From NCBI GenBank assembly GCA_002077045.2, contig KZ111173.1, positions 124,001 through 188,000 on the forward strand: a stretch of 64,000 nucleotides of DNA. The letters are read 5' to 3'. Shown piece after piece: positions 10,136 to 19,760 of the stretch. Made by a program: the position numbers and the translations under genes. Source of the stretch: Rachicladosporium sp. CCFEE 5018. Its lineage: Eukaryota > Ascomycota > Dothideomycetes > Cladosporiales > Cladosporiaceae. The notes beneath the pieces were generated by a model. It had not been told where the DNA came from, ran no database searches, and saw only the letters and a program-made list of their open reading frames with translations. Positions within the stretch are counted from its first letter, which is position 1; each line of letters starts with the position of its first letter.

Positions 10136-11930
10136 ATGAAGACGACAAGCCCTACCACGATATGGCACGTCATTGTGCAGTACAGACGAGTCTACCTGCT
10201 CACGGCAGTAGCGAGCTTCGGTGGCATGCTCTTCGGCTGGGACACAGGCCTGATCGGTGGCGTCCTCACGATGAACTCCTTCAAAAATTCCTTCGGCCTT
10301 GACTCGAAGAAGGACCCTACTGGCTTTGCCAATCTGAGCGGCAACATAGTGTCGGTACTTCAGGCTGGCTGCTTCTTTGGTGCCATGAGCTCCTTCTATC
10401 TCAGTGACAAGCTAGGCCGGAAGAAGACGTTATTGCTAGCTGATGCGATCTTCATTATCGGGAGCTTGGTACAGACGCTGTGCGCACTTGGCTCGGGTGA
10501 TAAGCTTCCTCAGCTCTATGCTGGTAGAGTTATCGGTGGCTTTGGCGTCGGCCTCATTAGCGCTGTCGTGCCCACGTACATCAGCGAGAATGCGAACAAG
10601 GAAATCAGAGGACGGTGTATTGGCTGCATGCAGCTCTTCAAGTACGTACCTGGCTCAAGCATGTTTGATACTGGGGGCTGACAATACCGTAGCGTCACCG
10701 GCATATGCCTATCCTTCTTCGTTAACTATGGCGTAAACCAGAACATCTCAAGCTCGGACACAGCACAATGGCGTGTTCCCTTCGCCCTGCAGATGCTTCC
10801 AGGCACACTTCTGTTCATTGGTATGCTATTTCAGAACGAGTCTCCTCGATGGCTAGTCGAAAAAAACAAGATCGAGCAAGCTCGCCAAGCCCTCGCAACG
10901 GTGCGATCTCGACCCATCGACTCCCTCGACGTCAAGCAAGAACTGGACGAGATTATTGAGGACTTTCACGGCCATGAAAGAATGCCTCTAATACACCAGC
11001 TCTCAATCACGTTCTCGGACCGCAAGATCTTCTACCGCTTCGCCATGGCCGTGACGCTCATGTTCTGGCAGCAGTGGACGGGGACGAACAGCATCAATTA
11101 TTACGGTAAGCCTGGACCACCGAAGGGCACGCAAGAAACTTTCACTGACCTTTGCTCAACAGCCCCTCAGATCTTCAAGTCAGTCGGCCTTGCCGGGCAG
11201 AGCGCCGGGCTCTTTGCGACCGGTATTTACGGCGTAGTCAAGATCTGCATCACTGCTCTTGGTCTCATGCTTGCGACTGAGCAGCTAGGTCGGAAGTGGT
11301 GTCTCATCATCGGCGGTTTAGGCCAGGCCTTTGCAATGTTCTACATTGGGATCAATCAGGCTGTCAACCCTGTGGTGCCTGGATCTCCGTTGAATGGCCA
11401 CAGCACGTTTGCCATCGTTTGCGTCTACCTGTTCGTGGTGTTTTATTCGGTAGGGTGGGGATCAACGCCATTCATCCTGTCTGCTGAGTGCAGTCCCAAC
11501 AGCGTGCGTTCTTTGATCATGGCGGCTGCACTCATGACGCAGTGGTTGTTCAATTTCGTGAGTTCACGTCCCCAAGAACCTCGCTCATCACACCACTAAT
11601 GTCTGTGACCAGGTCATCGCGAAGATTACCCCGATTATGCTCGCAGAGATCACTTACGGCACATTTCTCGTCTTCGGCAGTGCCTGCATCCTGATGGTTG
11701 TCTACACAGTGTTCTGCATACCTGAGACGAAGGGCGTACCACTCGAATCAATCTACATGCTCTTCGAAGGAAACATCATAGCTGGGGCGACGAGAGACAC
11801 GATCCCAAAGAAGGCGAGGGCGAAGTTCTTGACCAATGTGAGCAATATCGAGCCGGATGTGAAGGGCAAGGAGGGTGGTGGTGAACATGTCGAGCGAGTT
11901 GAGGCGCCGCAGGGCAAGTCTCTTGCTTAA
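10136..11930 (+). CDS. MFS sugar (hexose-type) transporter
   Basis: A 12-helix major facilitator of the fungal sugar transporter family at the plasma membrane, 543 residues. Exons are 10136-10641, 10693-11105, 11163-11557 and 11613-11930; the joins keep frame and restore conserved motifs (LFNVTGICLSFF across intron 1, NYYAPQIF across intron 2, FNFVIAKITP across intron 3). The ATG at 10136 begins MKTTSPTTIW; the frame is open upstream but unlike the family. Signatures include GWDTGLIGG in helix 1, DKLGRKKTLLL between helices 2 and 3, RVIGGFGVGLISAVVPTYISE, ESPRWLVEKNK, FWQQWTGTNSINYY in helix 7 and PETKGVPLE after helix 12. The substrate could be a hexose, pentose or a related small polyol; sequence alone cannot say. 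It ends with a hydrophilic tail rich in Glu and Lys. Confidence 0.92.
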
Positions 11931-12256
11931 GTCCCATATTATACCATATCTACTTCCATCATCTTCCACGCTCATGCAATGACTTGCTCATTGACCTTTG
12001 CTATTCCGCTCTGCAATCGTTCGTCTTGCGTACAATGGTCACAACCATGGACTCGACCCCACATCGAGCATGTCACACTTCGACCTTCATCAAAGTATAG
12101 GTACTTACATCAACGACTCCTCACGCTACGTAGCCACTGGCGAGCTGTAGCCTCGGACCATCATAGCATTCATCTCGTATTCTCGTATTAGTGAGGTGGC
12201 CAGGTAGGTACATCTCTCGTTATCTCATCTGCTGCTGTCGGATGTGAGATCTCACT
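11931..12256. other. Intergenic upstream of 2OG oxygenase
   Basis: About 330 bases without a supportable gene between two plus-strand genes. It likely holds the transporter terminator and the oxygenase promoter. Confidence 0.45.
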
Positions 12257-13596
12257 ATGGCTGCCGTCATGTCCCAAACGTCCACATCACAGCTCGGCGC
12301 ATCAGCCATTGCGCCACCAGCTCTTCCATCACAGCACACTCGTCCCGTCCCAGCACTACACCATCTCGAGCCCGAAAAACCTGAAGAAAGCTCATCAGAA
12401 GATCTCAACTACCCCAACCTCCCTCCCTTCCCCTCAGACATACCCACGGCGCCACTGCTCCGTATATCCTTGGCCAAACTTCTCTCGAACAACTCCACGG
12501 AAATCACCAATCTCTGGAACGCTTCCCGAGACTTAGGCTTCTTCTACCTCGACCTCCGCTCCCCTCCATCCTCATCAACGGCAAAACGCGACAGCGCTCA
12601 CGAGCCGAGCGAACACAGCATCGATGGACCCGCTTTACTCTCATCCGCTGAGAAGCTATTCGGCTTGGGAGAGAAGCTCTTCAAACTACCGACAGAGGAG
12701 AAGCAGAGGTATGATTTCAAAGATCAAGGCTCCTACTTCGGGTACAAAGGCATTGGCGCCGGCGTAGTCGACGCTCAAGGAACAAAAGACAGGAATGAAT
12801 TCTACAACGTCTCCAAAGACGACATCTTGGGAATTTCGGAGCCGCTGCCTGCGCCCGCGATGCTGAGCTCGGAAGATACGAGAGAGCGATTGAAGGGGTT
12901 CATGGAGGGGAGCCATGCGATTGTGAGCTTTATCCTGGGCTTGCTGAACGACAAACTGGGTCTTCCGGAGGGCAAGCTACAGTCGCTGCACAGATTGAAG
13001 GAGGTAAGCGGCGACCAAGTCCGCTGGGTGTCCGCTCCTCCGCAACCCCAGAATGACCAGCAAAAAGCTCTAGGTGAGCACACAGGTCCGTCATCCTCTT
13101 CTCTCAGTCCCCTCTCCCCCTCTCCCTTGACCTTCTCTGACATCCTTATGTGGTAGACTTCGGCTCCATAACCCTCCTCCACAACCGCCTCGGCGGCCTC
13201 CAAGTTCTGCCTCCCGCCTCGCCCTCATCTCCGAAACCCGAATGGACATACGTCCTTCCTCTCCGCCACCACATAATCGTGAACCTCGGCGACGCTCTCG
13301 TCAAGCTAACAGCAGGCGTGCTACGCTCAAACATCCATCGCGTCGTCAGCCCGCCAGGAGAGCAAGGAAAGGAGACAAGAATGAGTTTGGTGTATTTCGC
13401 GAGGCCGGAGGATGAGGTGGTATTGAGGCGGTTGGAGGGGAGTGGGGTTATAGATGAGAAGGCTAAGGAGACTGGGGAAGAGCAAGGGGAGGAGATAACG
13501 GCGAAGGAGTGGATTCTACGGCGGGCGTTAGGGAGACGCGCGGGTGGGGATTGGAAGGCGAGTGCTGGGACGGAGGGGGAGAGGTTCAAGCACTGA
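12257..13596 (+). CDS. 2-oxoglutarate-Fe(II) dioxygenase, isopenicillin-N-synthase-like
   Basis: A non-heme iron oxygenase of the DIOX_N plus 2OG-FeII_Oxy class, 422 residues. Exons are 12257-13085 and 13157-13596. A donor 12 bases earlier (13074) would also keep frame but loses residues GEHT; with the GTCCGT donor at 13086 the join reads GEHTDFGSITLL and restores the HxD iron ligands. The distal His is in SNIHRVVSPPG and the 2OG-binding Arg-x-Ser in RMSLVYFARP, so the active site is complete. The N-terminal half has the DIOX_N pattern (WNASRDLGFFYLDL, EKQRYDFKDQ, GYKGIGAG). Family members oxidise small molecules in fungal and plant metabolism; the substrate here is unknown. It is the last of four same-strand metabolic-type genes. 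An ATG at 12269 is an alternative start. Confidence 0.87.
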
Positions 13597-13935
13597 AGCC
13601 CGACTAGCATATGGACCTATGGCCGGACGGGAACATCACTGACAAGACAGCGCGATTTCGTGGAACAGCAAGAATCGAAAGCACTGGGTTTGATTATTCA
13701 CATTCTAGCTCCCTCTTACTCAATCTGTTCCCTCCGAGGTCCGTCATATGCAGCATGATGTGTTTGTACAAAGTGGCCGTACCAATCCAGTCCAATGCTG
13801 ATACGCCGATCATGCTGTCCTTCGACGATCTCCTTTTGCCGATGTCGTTGATCTATACTGAGCGCGATGTGCTTTATCTGCATTCCAGTCAGTATGAGAA
13901 CCAATCCCACTCAAACCTTTGAGAGACTTACACAT
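13597..13935. other. Intergenic between convergent 2OG oxygenase and HEX1 genes
   Basis: About 340 bases between two gene 3' ends. The short frames here are not gene-like, and no other feature was seen. Confidence 0.45.
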
Positions 13936-14637
13936 CTACAAGCGGCTGCCATGCACAACCTTGTAATCAACAGCAAGCTCACGCCCATCATCATTGATGA
14001 CAAGGACCCTCACACTGCCACGACCATCGTTGAAGCTGTTGGTCAGACGGCGGAGAAGCTCGCTCTGGTCAAGCACAGGCAGGCCCTGCTTAACATCGCC
14101 AGTCTCAGTCATGGCAACAACGCGACCGTCATCGCGGATGTCGAGAACGCGGTACTGCTTGAAAACCGGGCCGAGCATGTTCTGCACGACAACCGACGGG
14201 CTCGGGTTGCTGATGAAGCTGGACTCCTCATGGAGCTGCTTGCTGAAGAGATCGACGCCGAGGTAGCGGTGCTGGCCAGTCTGCGCGGAGGTAGTGATGC
14301 GGATGACCTGGCAAGGACGGCCCTGCAGGATAAGCAGGTCGCCGATCCTGATGTGGTGGCAGGGGATAGTGATGGTGTTGGGAGTCATGGTGCGGTCGGA
14401 GGAGTAGCGAGTAGTCTGGCGTTCGGACTCGTAGCGGGGAGACTGCTCGCGGGTGTCGGTCTCGCGGATAGTGATGTCTTCCTCGACGCGGTCTACACGC
14501 TCGGTGCGGTCTTGGTCGTGGTGAGAGTGGTGGTGGTGGTGATGGCCGCCGTGGATGGGGTGGAGGACTCTGTCTGCTGCGCGATGAAGACCGTGGCGGA
14601 AGGAGTGATAGTGGCCGTCTTCGTCGTAATATCCCAT
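13936..14637 (-). CDS. hex1: Woronin body major protein HEX1
   Basis: HEX1 self-assembles into the dense crystalline core of the Woronin body, a peroxisome-derived organelle that plugs septal pores after hyphal damage; it is found only in Pezizomycotina. The 233-residue core begins MGYYDEDGHYHSFRHG, as in relatives, and is followed by a histidine-rich linker (about residues 31-42). The folded part is the eIF5A-like double beta-barrel (ITIPCHHIRIGDLLILQGRPC, GVDLFSKQLHEE, LDIRDDGRVVAMTETGDVKQGL). The final residues SRL are a type 1 peroxisomal targeting signal. The frame is open far upstream through two spliced introns (see the next entry), so an N-terminally extended form is possible. Long HEX1 isoforms are known in aspergilli. 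A 393-codon frame on the opposite strand is an antisense shadow. Confidence 0.96.
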   Translation of the reverse strand: MGYYDEDGHYHSFRHGLHRAADRVLHPIHGGHHHHHHSHHDQDRTERVDRVEEDITIRETDTREQSPRYESERQTTRYSSDRTMTPNTITIPCHHIRIGDLLILQGRPCQVIRITTSAQTGQHRYLGVDLFSKQLHEESSFISNPSPSVVVQNMLGPVFKQYRVLDIRDDGRVVAMTETGDVKQGLPVLDQSELLRRLTNSFNDGRGSVRVLVINDDGRELAVDYKVVHGSRL

Positions 14638-15690
14638 ATCCCTCTTGTGCTTGCGGTCGGAGGAACCTTCGTCGACGGTAGTGGTCTCGTGTACACGGAC
14701 CTTCTCGTCGAAAGTGACTTGTTCACGCTCTGGGTAGCCTTGTGCTGGGAAGTCTCGAGGACGGGTGCTCTTGTCCTGCCACTGGCTGGTCTCGCGGGAG
14801 TATTCTTCGGCGAAGGGAGTTGTGCGTTCGCGGAACTGTCGCTCAGCTACGTCGATACGGCTGTCGTCGCCGAAGTCTGTAGCGGGAGTGTGACGAGTGT
14901 TGTACTCGCGGTCGTAGCTGCGGTCTTGAACGTCGATCTGTGCACTGGTGTAGCGTTGGTATGGCTCACGGTAGCTGAGATGCAGGCATTAGCATTGGCA
15001 TGGTGTGAGATGGTACCGAGTACCGGGTATAGCTTCGAAAGCAGATGAGATGAGCATGGAGATGTTGGGAGAAAGGCGGTAGCTGTGTTGCCCCGGGAGA
15101 CAACACACTAGTCCGGCGCTAGAAGGATAGCGTGTTTGCCAAGACTCATAAGGGGCATTGCCGAAGTGCTGCGTGTGTTGTGGTGGAGTGCAGTGATACT
15201 GCTGCAATGCGTGCAGAGAACAGCAATGAAAGCAATCAGACTTACCGCTCTCTCTCGATATCAACACGCTTCTCAACGCGATCTCCTCGACGATCGTTCT
15301 CGTAGATGTGAACGTCCTCTTCTCTCCTCACGCGTGTGCTGCCGGGACGGTAGCGGTCTTCCTCTGTGATGTTGATGTCTTCGCGGTAGCGGTGTTCGCG
15401 CTTGGCCGGTGTGGACTGGAAGAAGCGGGATTTCTGCTCAGTACTTTCCCGTCCAGCGCCTTGGACTGTGACTCGCTCGTCAGACTTGACCTCTGTGGTC
15501 TGAGTCTCTTCTTGATTCTTGTAGGATGACGGAAAGACGCTGAACGGGACTCTGTTGTGCTGTCAGTGAGCTGATAGCTTTGCTTGTTTGAAGTGCAGGA
15601 CTGCAACATACGGGACTCGGGCGTCGAAATCCAGTGTGGCGAGCTTTCCTGTGCTTGAAGGCCTTGCAAATGAGCAAGGCGACTACAAGG
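14638..15690 (-). other. Spliced 5' extension of the HEX1 reading frame, without AUG
   Basis: Upstream of the HEX1 ATG the same frame stays open. It can be followed through exon 14638-14974, intron 14975-15245 (GTAAGT donor), exon 15246-15539, intron 15540-15611 (GTATGT donor) and an exon from 15612 up to an in-frame TAG near 15691. The joins are in phase (RERYREPYQRY and DARVPVFPSSY). The predicted peptide, about 230 residues, is rich in Arg, Glu, Asp and Tyr. Reading the exons base by base I find no ATG in any frame before the HEX1 start; those present lie in the introns. A CTG at 15632-15634 (A at -3, G at +4) is a candidate near-cognate start. Alternatively it is an unusually long untranslated leader, or an AUG lies in an exon upstream of 16049. 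Confidence 0.55.
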
Positions 15691-16908
15691 CAAGAGAGCC
15701 GATGCTAACAGACTTGATGAATGTCAGCGAAGTTCTTGATGTTGGTGAAGCAAGAGACCGAGCTGCGAGACGGCTGAAGATACGAATGCACGCGCGTAAG
15801 CTTGAGCGGGCTGGGAGCTTGGGCGATTGATGTACCTCTGTCCAATGGAGTCTGCAGCGGATGCAGATGGTGCAGAAGCGCGCTGGGCGAGACTGCAATG
15901 GCGAATGGGTGGTGATGTGGTGGAGAAGAGTGCGACGGAAGAGGATGCGTGTGATGCTGGGAGGGGGCTGGGGAAGAAGCTATGATGGGCGGACGTGCGA
16001 GATCAGAGTTTAGCCTTATGCAGTGTTGCGCCAAACAACGACAGGGGTCCATGAAGAGTCCATAGCAACCCCCGAGGTACTTGAGAGGAGGTAACTCCGT
16101 ACTGATGGACAAGGTCGGTGGTTGACATCAACATTCATCACTGTGGAGTGTACCACCCCGTCGATGTCGACTTGCTGAGAGCGAGGAATGCGATGGAGCA
16201 CTCAACTCTCGGCAGCCAGCAGACAACCTCGAATCCAGGGTCCTCGACAGATCGAGCAACGGCTTGCATATGCACCGCTGGGAATGGCTTGCATACTGCA
16301 TGCAGCGCTGACCTGAGGTCCACGTCGTCGTACATGAACAACCCGACTGGTGGAGACTGGAGTGTCTCAACTCTGCGGTTAGCCGACTGATGGATCGAAA
16401 GACCGTGACTAAGCCGTCTTATGTCAAGCCAACCTTGGAAGCGTGCAGTGTCCACATGCTTTGGCTGTACTTCGCAGGCCAGAGAAGTCGACTCTACATC
16501 AGAGCCTGTCCACCACAGCAGAGGTGGCACAATGCCAACGAAGAGGCGTGACACTCTGATGTTCGCTCAACCATAGGGACTCCTTGGCGCAGTACATCAC
16601 CGCTGGACCATCGCAGCAGACTGATCTGAGCGGATCTACTCCGTACTGCTTCGGACGTTCAGAGATACAGATGTACTGAGTATATGCCCGTCTGCTCCGT
16701 ACATGTAGGTATATGTTGTGACGATACGGAACTGTTACCCCCTATATGCAACTACTACAGCAGTGCCCCAAAACCCAACAACACTTCATCTTGACTCTCA
16801 TCCCACCAACTCCGATTCGATGATATAACCCTCTTCAGCTATCCCAGCAAGGTCCAATTCTCCGCCTCTGTACTTAGCAATCTAGCTCTCGAACACATAC
16901 GCCATACC
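15691..16908. other. Intergenic, HEX1 upstream region and 3' flank of the kinase array
   Basis: No gene is supportable here. The part from 15691 to about 16048 is probably HEX1 leader or promoter: its minus strand is pyrimidine-rich with CA repeats and carries no ATG. The rest holds only short frames overlapping on both strands. Confidence 0.45.
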
Positions 16909-17922
16909 CTATGTCTTATCGTTAGGCCCGCAGCAATGGCCCTCCACCTTCTCTTTCAGGGCCTGCAACGTCGGCCGGAGCCAAGGTTTCTTCGACACGC
17001 ATTTCGTCACCAACTTGCGAAGCTCGACTGAATAGTGGTTCCAGTTCGGCGTAGTGGGCAGACTCTTTCTTGTCCTCCAGTTCGTCCACGCGCCCGGTGC
17101 CCGATGCGTCTCGAGACACATCAGCGCCATCACCGTGACTCCCAACCCGAAGACGTTGGTTTTCGACGTCAGAGGCCACGGACAGCCTATCTGCTGGTCG
17201 GGTGGCTGATATCCATTCGTTCCAGTCTGGTACTCAGCAATTGTTGGGGTATTAGCGTCCTCTCGAATCGCCATACCGAAGTCGCCGAGCTTAGGCACAG
17301 GATACAACCTGAACGGCAACGTCTCGTCATCGTCATCAAGAGGATAGCCACCAAGCATGATATTGCCGAGCTTGACATCTCGATGCACAATCGGTTGCCA
17401 GCCCGGCACAGGCGTAGTCGGATGCCCCTGATCCAGCACCAGAAAAGCCTCAGTCAAAGCCCAGAGCACTGCCCACACGGCTGGTTCCGGCACCGGCCGC
17501 CCTCGAGCAGCATAATGCTGCATCGGCGTCAAGAGGTCACCATGCGGGACATATTCCATGTATGTCCTATATTGCATCGCCGCTGGAGTCACAAGCGAGC
17601 TCCGGATCTCCACGATATGCTTGCTCCTCGCCCCCTTCGGCGCACGCATCGCTCCAATCTCGGCTATCGTCGGCGCTCCGCCCGGTTGCACTGGTGTCCC
17701 TGTCCAGCTTCGCACGACATTCCAGGCCCATGCCGATGGCGCATAGCTGTCTTTGACGGCGCAGCGGTCGATGACTGTGTTGTGTGCGTCGAGTTCAGCG
17801 AAGGCTGCTACGACGCCGTATGCGCCTGCGCCTAGTGGCGCGTGGGCATGCCAGGAGCCGTTTGCTTCGACTTCTTGATAGAGGAGGGCGTAGCTTTGGG
17901 CTTCGGTCAGGGGTGCTGCCAT
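16909..17922 (-). CDS. Protein kinase-like protein, array member 1
   Basis: A 337-residue protein made up almost entirely of a protein kinase domain. All catalytic landmarks are present: glycine loop LGAGAYGVV, the Lys in CAVKDSY, catalytic loop VHRDVKLGNIML, and DFG in KLGDFGMAI. The activation segment ends in an unusual GYQPPDQQ where APE is expected. Before the catalytic loop is a segment shared by the whole array (EPAVWAVLWAL, then LDQGH and PGWQPIVHRD), and after it a TKTNVFGLGV helix. A substrate cannot be named; the family looks like a fungal lineage-specific Ser/Thr kinase group. It is the last of four minus-strand relatives and is closest to member 2. The ATG at 17922 (MAAPLTEAQ) fits; no intron is needed. 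Confidence 0.85.
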   Translation of the reverse strand: MAAPLTEAQSYALLYQEVEANGSWHAHAPLGAGAYGVVAAFAELDAHNTVIDRCAVKDSYAPSAWAWNVVRSWTGTPVQPGGAPTIAEIGAMRAPKGARSKHIVEIRSSLVTPAAMQYRTYMEYVPHGDLLTPMQHYAARGRPVPEPAVWAVLWALTEAFLVLDQGHPTTPVPGWQPIVHRDVKLGNIMLGGYPLDDDDETLPFRLYPVPKLGDFGMAIREDANTPTIAEYQTGTNGYQPPDQQIGCPWPLTSKTNVFGLGVTVMALMCLETHRAPGAWTNWRTRKSLPTTPNWNHYSVELRKLVTKCVSKKPWLRPTLQALKEKVEGHCCGPNDKT

Positions 17923-18276
17923 GGTGTAGACGGGATTCTAATCGAGTGATCCGCGAGATGCAGTGACATCGTCTGGACCGAGCTGAGAAGTCTCGGAAGC
18001 CTGATGCACTGTCAATGCCTTTGTTCTCGGACAGGTCGATGTCCGCATGTGGAAGCTGGTCAAGGTGAGCTATGCCAGTGTGAGTTCTAGGATGCTAGTG
18101 GTCATTAGCCTATGCTGACACGAAGATCCATAGGCAGCGGATGTGGAAGCGGCCGAATCGCAATGAAGGATCTACCGGCAAATCTACGATTGTGTTTCCT
18201 CATCTGTACAGCTTCAAGGAAACACAACAAGGCGCCTATACACCATACACATAGGCTCCCTCCTCTCACCCATGCT
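17923..18276. other. Spacer between kinase genes 1 and 2
   Basis: About 350 bases between head-to-tail kinase genes, presumably the promoter of member 1 and terminator of member 2. No other feature was seen. Confidence 0.4.
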
Positions 18277-19410
18277 CTATTGGAACAGCGCCCCAATAGC
18301 GAACCTGTCATTCATCGGCACGCCCCTCAACCTCAAATACTCTTGCTTCCACCCCGCGACCTCATTCGGATCATCCTCATTGAACGCCCCTTCCGTCCTA
18401 TCGTCCGGCCCAGAAGTATACCTCTCTAGCGCCGTCCTCAACTGCGCCAAGCTGTATCTCGTCGCCTGACTCTTGGCAATGCATTTCTTGACCACCTGAC
18501 GCAGTTCCGCCGAGTACACCATGGTCGACCGAGGAAACTGGATCATGTTCTTCTTCCTCCATTTTGGGAGTGTCGCTGGCGCACCTCCCTGCTCCTTACT
18601 CATCAGTGAGAAGGCAATAATACCTATTCCGAACACGTTCGTCTTGGTCGACAAAGGCCACTTTCGCTGCCGCGCCATCTGCTCTGGCGCAGCGTAACCA
18701 TGTGCTCCAGACACTTGGTCTGTGAACGATGGTACTGCGGGATCGATCTGGCAGGCGAAACCAAAGTCTACTAGCATCGGTACAGGGTACATCGGAAACG
18801 TAGCATTAGGTTCGTTGGCCAGGTCAGGGTAATCACTAAGCATAAAATTGTCCATCTTCCAGTCTCGATGGACGATAGGCTGCCAGCCTGGCATCGGCGT
18901 CGTCTGGTGGCCTTGCTCGAGAACCGTACAGGCTTCCATGAGACCCCAGAGCATAGCCCAGATGGCTGGCTCAGGTACATGAACCCGTCTACTTGCGTAG
19001 TACCTGAATGGTCCGTGGTACAGATCCCCATACCCACAATACTCCATCGTGAGTCTATAGAGCAGTCGACCAGGCAAGACACGTGCGTGCCATAGCAGTG
19101 GGATGTTCCTAGCATCCGAGTTCTCCAGCGCGCGCATAGCGCCAACTTCTCTCAGCATCGGCGGGAAGTCGGCTGGTTTTGGATAGCCGGTCCACCGCAG
19201 CTGGGCGGGCCATTCAGTTTCATTGAGGTAGGTGTCTTTGATTGCCACGCAGTTCTGGATGATGTCGTGGGGATCTTTGCGGACGAAGGCGGCGACGACG
19301 CCGAAGCTGCCTTGACCTAGTGGTGCGTGTCCGTTCCAGGGAGTGTGACGGAGGAGAACTTCCCTTCGAAGGGTGGCGTGATGGGCCGCATCAGTCGCCG
19401 TCAGCGTCAT
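18277..19410 (-). CDS. Protein kinase-like protein, array member 2
   Basis: A 377-residue kinase-domain protein. It has glycine loop LGQGSFGVV, catalytic Lys in CVAIKDTYL, catalytic loop VHRDWKMDNFML (Trp is unusual after HRD, but Asp, Lys and Asn are kept), DFG in LVDFGFACQ, and APE-equivalent YAAPEQMAR. It shares EPAIWAMLWGL, LEQGH, PGWQPIVHRD and TKTNVFGIG with member 1, so the two are probably tandem duplicates. The C-terminal 60 residues or so beyond the domain are polar (SGPDDRTEGAF, NEVAGWKQEYL) and have no recognised function. The ATG at 19408-19410 (MTLTATDAAHH) is the first in frame. It appears catalytically competent; the substrate is unknown. Confidence 0.85.
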   Translation of the reverse strand: MTLTATDAAHHATLRREVLLRHTPWNGHAPLGQGSFGVVAAFVRKDPHDIIQNCVAIKDTYLNETEWPAQLRWTGYPKPADFPPMLREVGAMRALENSDARNIPLLWHARVLPGRLLYRLTMEYCGYGDLYHGPFRYYASRRVHVPEPAIWAMLWGLMEACTVLEQGHQTTPMPGWQPIVHRDWKMDNFMLSDYPDLANEPNATFPMYPVPMLVDFGFACQIDPAVPSFTDQVSGAHGYAAPEQMARQRKWPLSTKTNVFGIGIIAFSLMSKEQGGAPATLPKWRKKNMIQFPRSTMVYSAELRQVVKKCIAKSQATRYSLAQLRTALERYTSGPDDRTEGAFNEDDPNEVAGWKQEYLRLRGVPMNDRFAIGALFQ

Positions 19411-19760
19411 GGTTGCTCGGAGGACGTTGGTATGCTGTTGTGCGCGAGATGTTCAACCGATGGCACAATGTAGGTCGCAGTGCATGAGATATTCGTGCGC
19501 TCTTTGTTAGCTGTAAGCTGTGGCATCCGCATTGAGATGTTACAGATGACGAACAAAGCCGGATGTGTGTGCTGAAAGACTCGAGACACCACCGCTTTAT
19601 GGACCATACTGCTATAGCTGGAATGCGTGTGCGACAGCGTAGCTTTGGAAGAGACCTGTTATTGCCACGTATTGGAAACTCTCATTCACCTAGACGACAG
19701 CCCTCGAAATGTCTGCACTTAGTACTATGTGCTCATCGTACAGGAAGCCGATGAATCAGC
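19411..19760. other. Spacer between kinase genes 2 and 3
   Basis: About 350 bases between tandem kinase genes, with no supportable gene. Confidence 0.4.

Noticed and set aside
14510..14560. GGTGGT-type microsatellite
   Set aside because: It is the coding sequence of the HEX1 histidine linker read from the other strand.
13867..15048. 393-codon plus-strand open frame
   Set aside because: It is the antisense of HEX1 and its leader exons. The Val-rich stretches are the reverse of the His-rich linker, and no domain is present.
17035..17835. 266-codon plus-strand open frame
   Set aside because: Antisense shadow of kinase 1, whose domain is unmistakable on the minus strand.
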